Assembly (NCBI GenBank): GCA_002007315.1
Contig: LNZQ01000092.1
Span: 1-27,229 of the forward strand
Source: Epulopiscium sp. Nele67-Bin004
GTDB taxonomy: Bacteria; Bacillota_A; Clostridia; Lachnospirales; Cellulosilyticaceae
Length of the DNA: 27,229 nt
Direction of reading: 5' to 3'
Of this stretch, positions 25,820-27,229 are shown piece by piece. The notes beneath the pieces are model-generated. The model made no database searches. It was not told the DNA's origin and was given only the letters and a program-made list of their open reading frames with translations. A program made the translations under genes and the position numbers. How positions within the stretch are numbered: the first letter of the stretch is position 1; every line of letters begins with the position of its first letter.

Positions 25820-27048
25820 TTGAATTATTGGCCCCAGCGGGCAGTTTAGAAACACTTAAAACAGCAGTATTGTTTGGAGCAGACGCTGTATATATGGGGG
25901 GAGGAACGTACGGACTTCGTGCAAAAGCCAAAAATTTTACCCCTGATGAAATGAAAGAGGGCATAGCATTTGCACATCAACACGGCGTAAAAACATATAT
26001 TACCGCAAACATTTTTGCCCACAATAGCGATTTTGACAACTTAGAAGATTATTTCAAATTTATTAAAGAAATTGGAGCAGATGGCGTAATTGTTGCAGAT
26101 GCTGGTATTTTTAGTGTGGCAAAAAAAGTTATTCCAGAACTTGAAATTCATATTTCAACGCAAGCTAACAACACAAATTATCATACTGCTAACTTTTGGA
26201 TTGAACAAGGTGCTTCAAGAATAGTTGTAGCACGTGAGTTATCATTTGATGAAATACGTCAAATTTATGATAACATTCCAAACGATGTTCCAATTGAGGC
26301 ATTTGTGCACGGTGCAATGTGTATGGCATATTCTGGACGTTGCCTAATAAGCAACTACTTAACCAATCGTGGCTCAAATCAAGGTGAGTGTGCTCAACCT
26401 TGCAGATGGAAATACCACGTGGTGGAAGAAACTCGACCAAACGAATATATGCCAATAGTTGAAACAGAGCGTGGCACATATATTTACAACTCTCGTGATT
26501 TATGTATGATTGAATACATTCCACAGCTTATAGAAAGCGGCGTCCGTAGCTTCAAAATAGAGGGACGTATGAAAACGCCTCTATACGTTGCAACCGTTGT
26601 CAAAGCATATCGTGATGCGATTGACACGTATCTTGAGTCGCCTGAAAAATACGAGCAAATGAAGTCACACTTTTTAGATGAAGTTGGCAAAGCAAGTCAC
26701 CGTGAATTTACAACTGGGTTTTATCATCATAAAACTACCGAGCAAGACCAAACGTATACTCACAATTCGTACGTTAGAAACTATGAATTTTCAGGCACAG
26801 CTCTTGACTACAATAGTGAAACAAAAATTCTAACTGTTGAGCAACGCCGTAAGTTTTCCGTTGGCGATGAAATAGAAATTTTGCGTCCAAAAGGTGACGT
26901 AATTAAGACGGTTGTTACAGAAATGTGGAATGAGGAGGGAGAACTTATAGAGTCTGCTCCTCACCCAAAACAAATAGTTACTTTTAAAGTTGAAGAAAAT
27001 ATTACATTGCCTGCAATACTTCGTAAGTTTGACAAAACAGCTAATTAA
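25816..27048 (+). CDS. trhP: Peptidase U32 family protein, tRNA 5-hydroxyuridine synthesis (TrhP-like)
   Basis: A 410-residue protein of the U32 family, which despite the name includes RNA hydroxylation factors. It starts IELLAPAGSLETLKTAVLFG and has ADAVYMGGGTYGLRAKAKNF. The four-cysteine stretch includes CMAYSGRC (about residue 170) and CAQPCRW (about 192-197), with YNSRDLCMIEYIPQLIESG and SFKIEGRMKTPLYVATVV following. In Bacillus and E. coli TrhP-type proteins make 5-hydroxyuridine at tRNA position 34 from prephenate. The translationally coupled trmR would then methylate it. Bacillus has two such U32 genes (yrrN, yrrO); here only one is present in the window. A protease role is unlikely. 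Confidence 0.88.
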   Translation: MIELLAPAGSLETLKTAVLFGADAVYMGGGTYGLRAKAKNFTPDEMKEGIAFAHQHGVKTYITANIFAHNSDFDNLEDYFKFIKEIGADGVIVADAGIFSVAKKVIPELEIHISTQANNTNYHTANFWIEQGASRIVVARELSFDEIRQIYDNIPNDVPIEAFVHGAMCMAYSGRCLISNYLTNRGSNQGECAQPCRWKYHVVEETRPNEYMPIVETERGTYIYNSRDLCMIEYIPQLIESGVRSFKIEGRMKTPLYVATVVKAYRDAIDTYLESPEKYEQMKSHFLDEVGKASHREFTTGFYHHKTTEQDQTYTHNSYVRNYEFSGTALDYNSETKILTVEQRRKFSVGDEIEILRPKGDVIKTVVTEMWNEEGELIESAPHPKQIVTFKVEENITLPAILRKFDKTAN

Positions 27049-27083
27049 TTTTTTACATCAAATTTAATACAATAATTTTAAAT

Positions 27084-27192
27084 TTGAACTCTCCACTAGG
27101 CTAAAGTCCTAGTGGATTCCTACGTACAGAAACTTTTGTTTCTAATTTAGAAGGCTATCCCCGTAGTCCCTACGGTTTAACTACAACATAGT
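27084..27192 (-). ncRNA. Putative omega-RNA (reRNA) region of the TnpB element
   Basis: The 109 bases from the tnpB stop to the element end are highly structured (three perfect hairpins). In this family the right end is transcribed as the guide RNA of TnpB, and the flanking host DNA (here beginning ATTTAAAATT on the minus strand) serves as guide. The block GTAGGGACTACGGGGATAGC (27173-27154) resembles the conserved 3' region of many tnpB genes, which in some members is translated VGTTGIA. Here it lies after the stop. Confidence 0.45.
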
Positions 27193-27229
27193 TTAAGCAC
27201 ACTTTGCTAATTCTTCTATGTTTTTTGCT
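27193..27229 (-). CDS. tnpB: TnpB-like protein, last codons only
   Basis: On the minus strand the frame reads AKNIEELAKCA then TAA (27193-27195). TnpB proteins (RNA-guided nucleases of IS200/IS605 elements) end with a RDxNAAxNI segment a few residues before the stop, and AKNI followed by a short tail fits this. Only 11 residues are visible. The assignment depends on the right-end structure that follows. Confidence 0.5.
   Translation of the reverse strand, partial: AKNIEELAKCA

Larger units (their letters stand above)
27084..27229 (-). mobile_element. Right end of an IS200/IS605-type element, rest outside the window
   Basis: Read on the minus strand, the end of a TnpB-like frame is followed by a non-coding stretch with three perfect hairpins: CCGTAG/CTACGG (27161-27175), AGAAAC/GTTTCT (27128-27143) and a subterminal CCACTAGG/CCTAGTGG (27093-27115). 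After the last hairpin comes GAGAGTTCAA. TCAA (27087 to 27084) is the right-end cleavage tetranucleotide known for IS608. No terminal inverted repeat or target duplication is expected for this family. The element sits 36 bp after the trhP stop. Confidence 0.6.

Noticed and set aside
27093..27115. Simple intrinsic terminator of trhP
   Set aside because: The palindrome is perfect but has no T-run on the plus strand, and its context with TCAA, further hairpins and a TnpB-like frame fits a transposon end better.

Overview
The window looks like a chromosomal stretch of a low-GC, strictly fermentative, motile, endospore-forming member of the Clostridia. The evidence is an intact sporulation sigma-K gene, a 1175-residue pyruvate:ferredoxin oxidoreductase, a flavodiiron protein, type III glutamine synthetase, ammonia-dependent AsnA, three chemoreceptors, a flagellin-like gene, AT-rich DNA and strong AGGAGG-type ribosome binding sites. 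A Lachnospirales-like lineage is plausible but is my inference. Gene density is high and no gap exceeds 300 bases. I saw no tRNA, rRNA, CRISPR array or prophage.

Layout. 1-5.1 kb: three methyl-accepting chemotaxis proteins, two on the minus strand (one cut by the window edge) and one divergent on the plus strand. The shared intergenic region carries promoters and three phased copies of a 10-mer. 5.1-8.1 kb: a Sel1-repeat protein, divergent from a two-gene ACT-domain/UPF0210 operon. 8.2-10.05 kb: sigK and a cation/proton antiporter. 10.1-13.4 kb: nitrogen assimilation (glnN and asnA), with a promoter that fires straight into a terminator hairpin upstream of asnA. 13.45-18.5 kb: the redox genes nifJ and a flavodiiron protein, divergently transcribed. 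18.5-20.9 kb: an unknown gene broken by an in-frame TAA, then an AbgT-family transporter. 21.0-25.05 kb: a short atypical flagellin, and an operon of ABC ATPase, two permeases and an acidic exported protein. 25.1-27.05 kb: a trmR-trhP pair for tRNA wobble uridine modification. 27.08 kb to the end: the right end of an IS200/IS605-type element with the last codons of a TnpB-like gene and a putative omega-RNA region.

How the genes fit together. PFOR, flavodiiron protein, AsnA and GlnN form a core of anaerobic carbon and nitrogen metabolism with oxidative defence. The chemoreceptors and flagellin indicate motility. Two genes show apparent lesions: a chemoreceptor whose expected start codon reads ATC, and the unknown gene with a mid-frame ochre codon. 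They could be sequence errors, recent mutations or unusual decoding. The most interesting signals are these two, the phased operator-like repeats at the chemoreceptor promoter, the attenuator-like leader of asnA, and the TnpB/omega-RNA end. No whole new system is demonstrated. The least explained units are the ABC operon with its Glu-rich exported partner and the interrupted gene.
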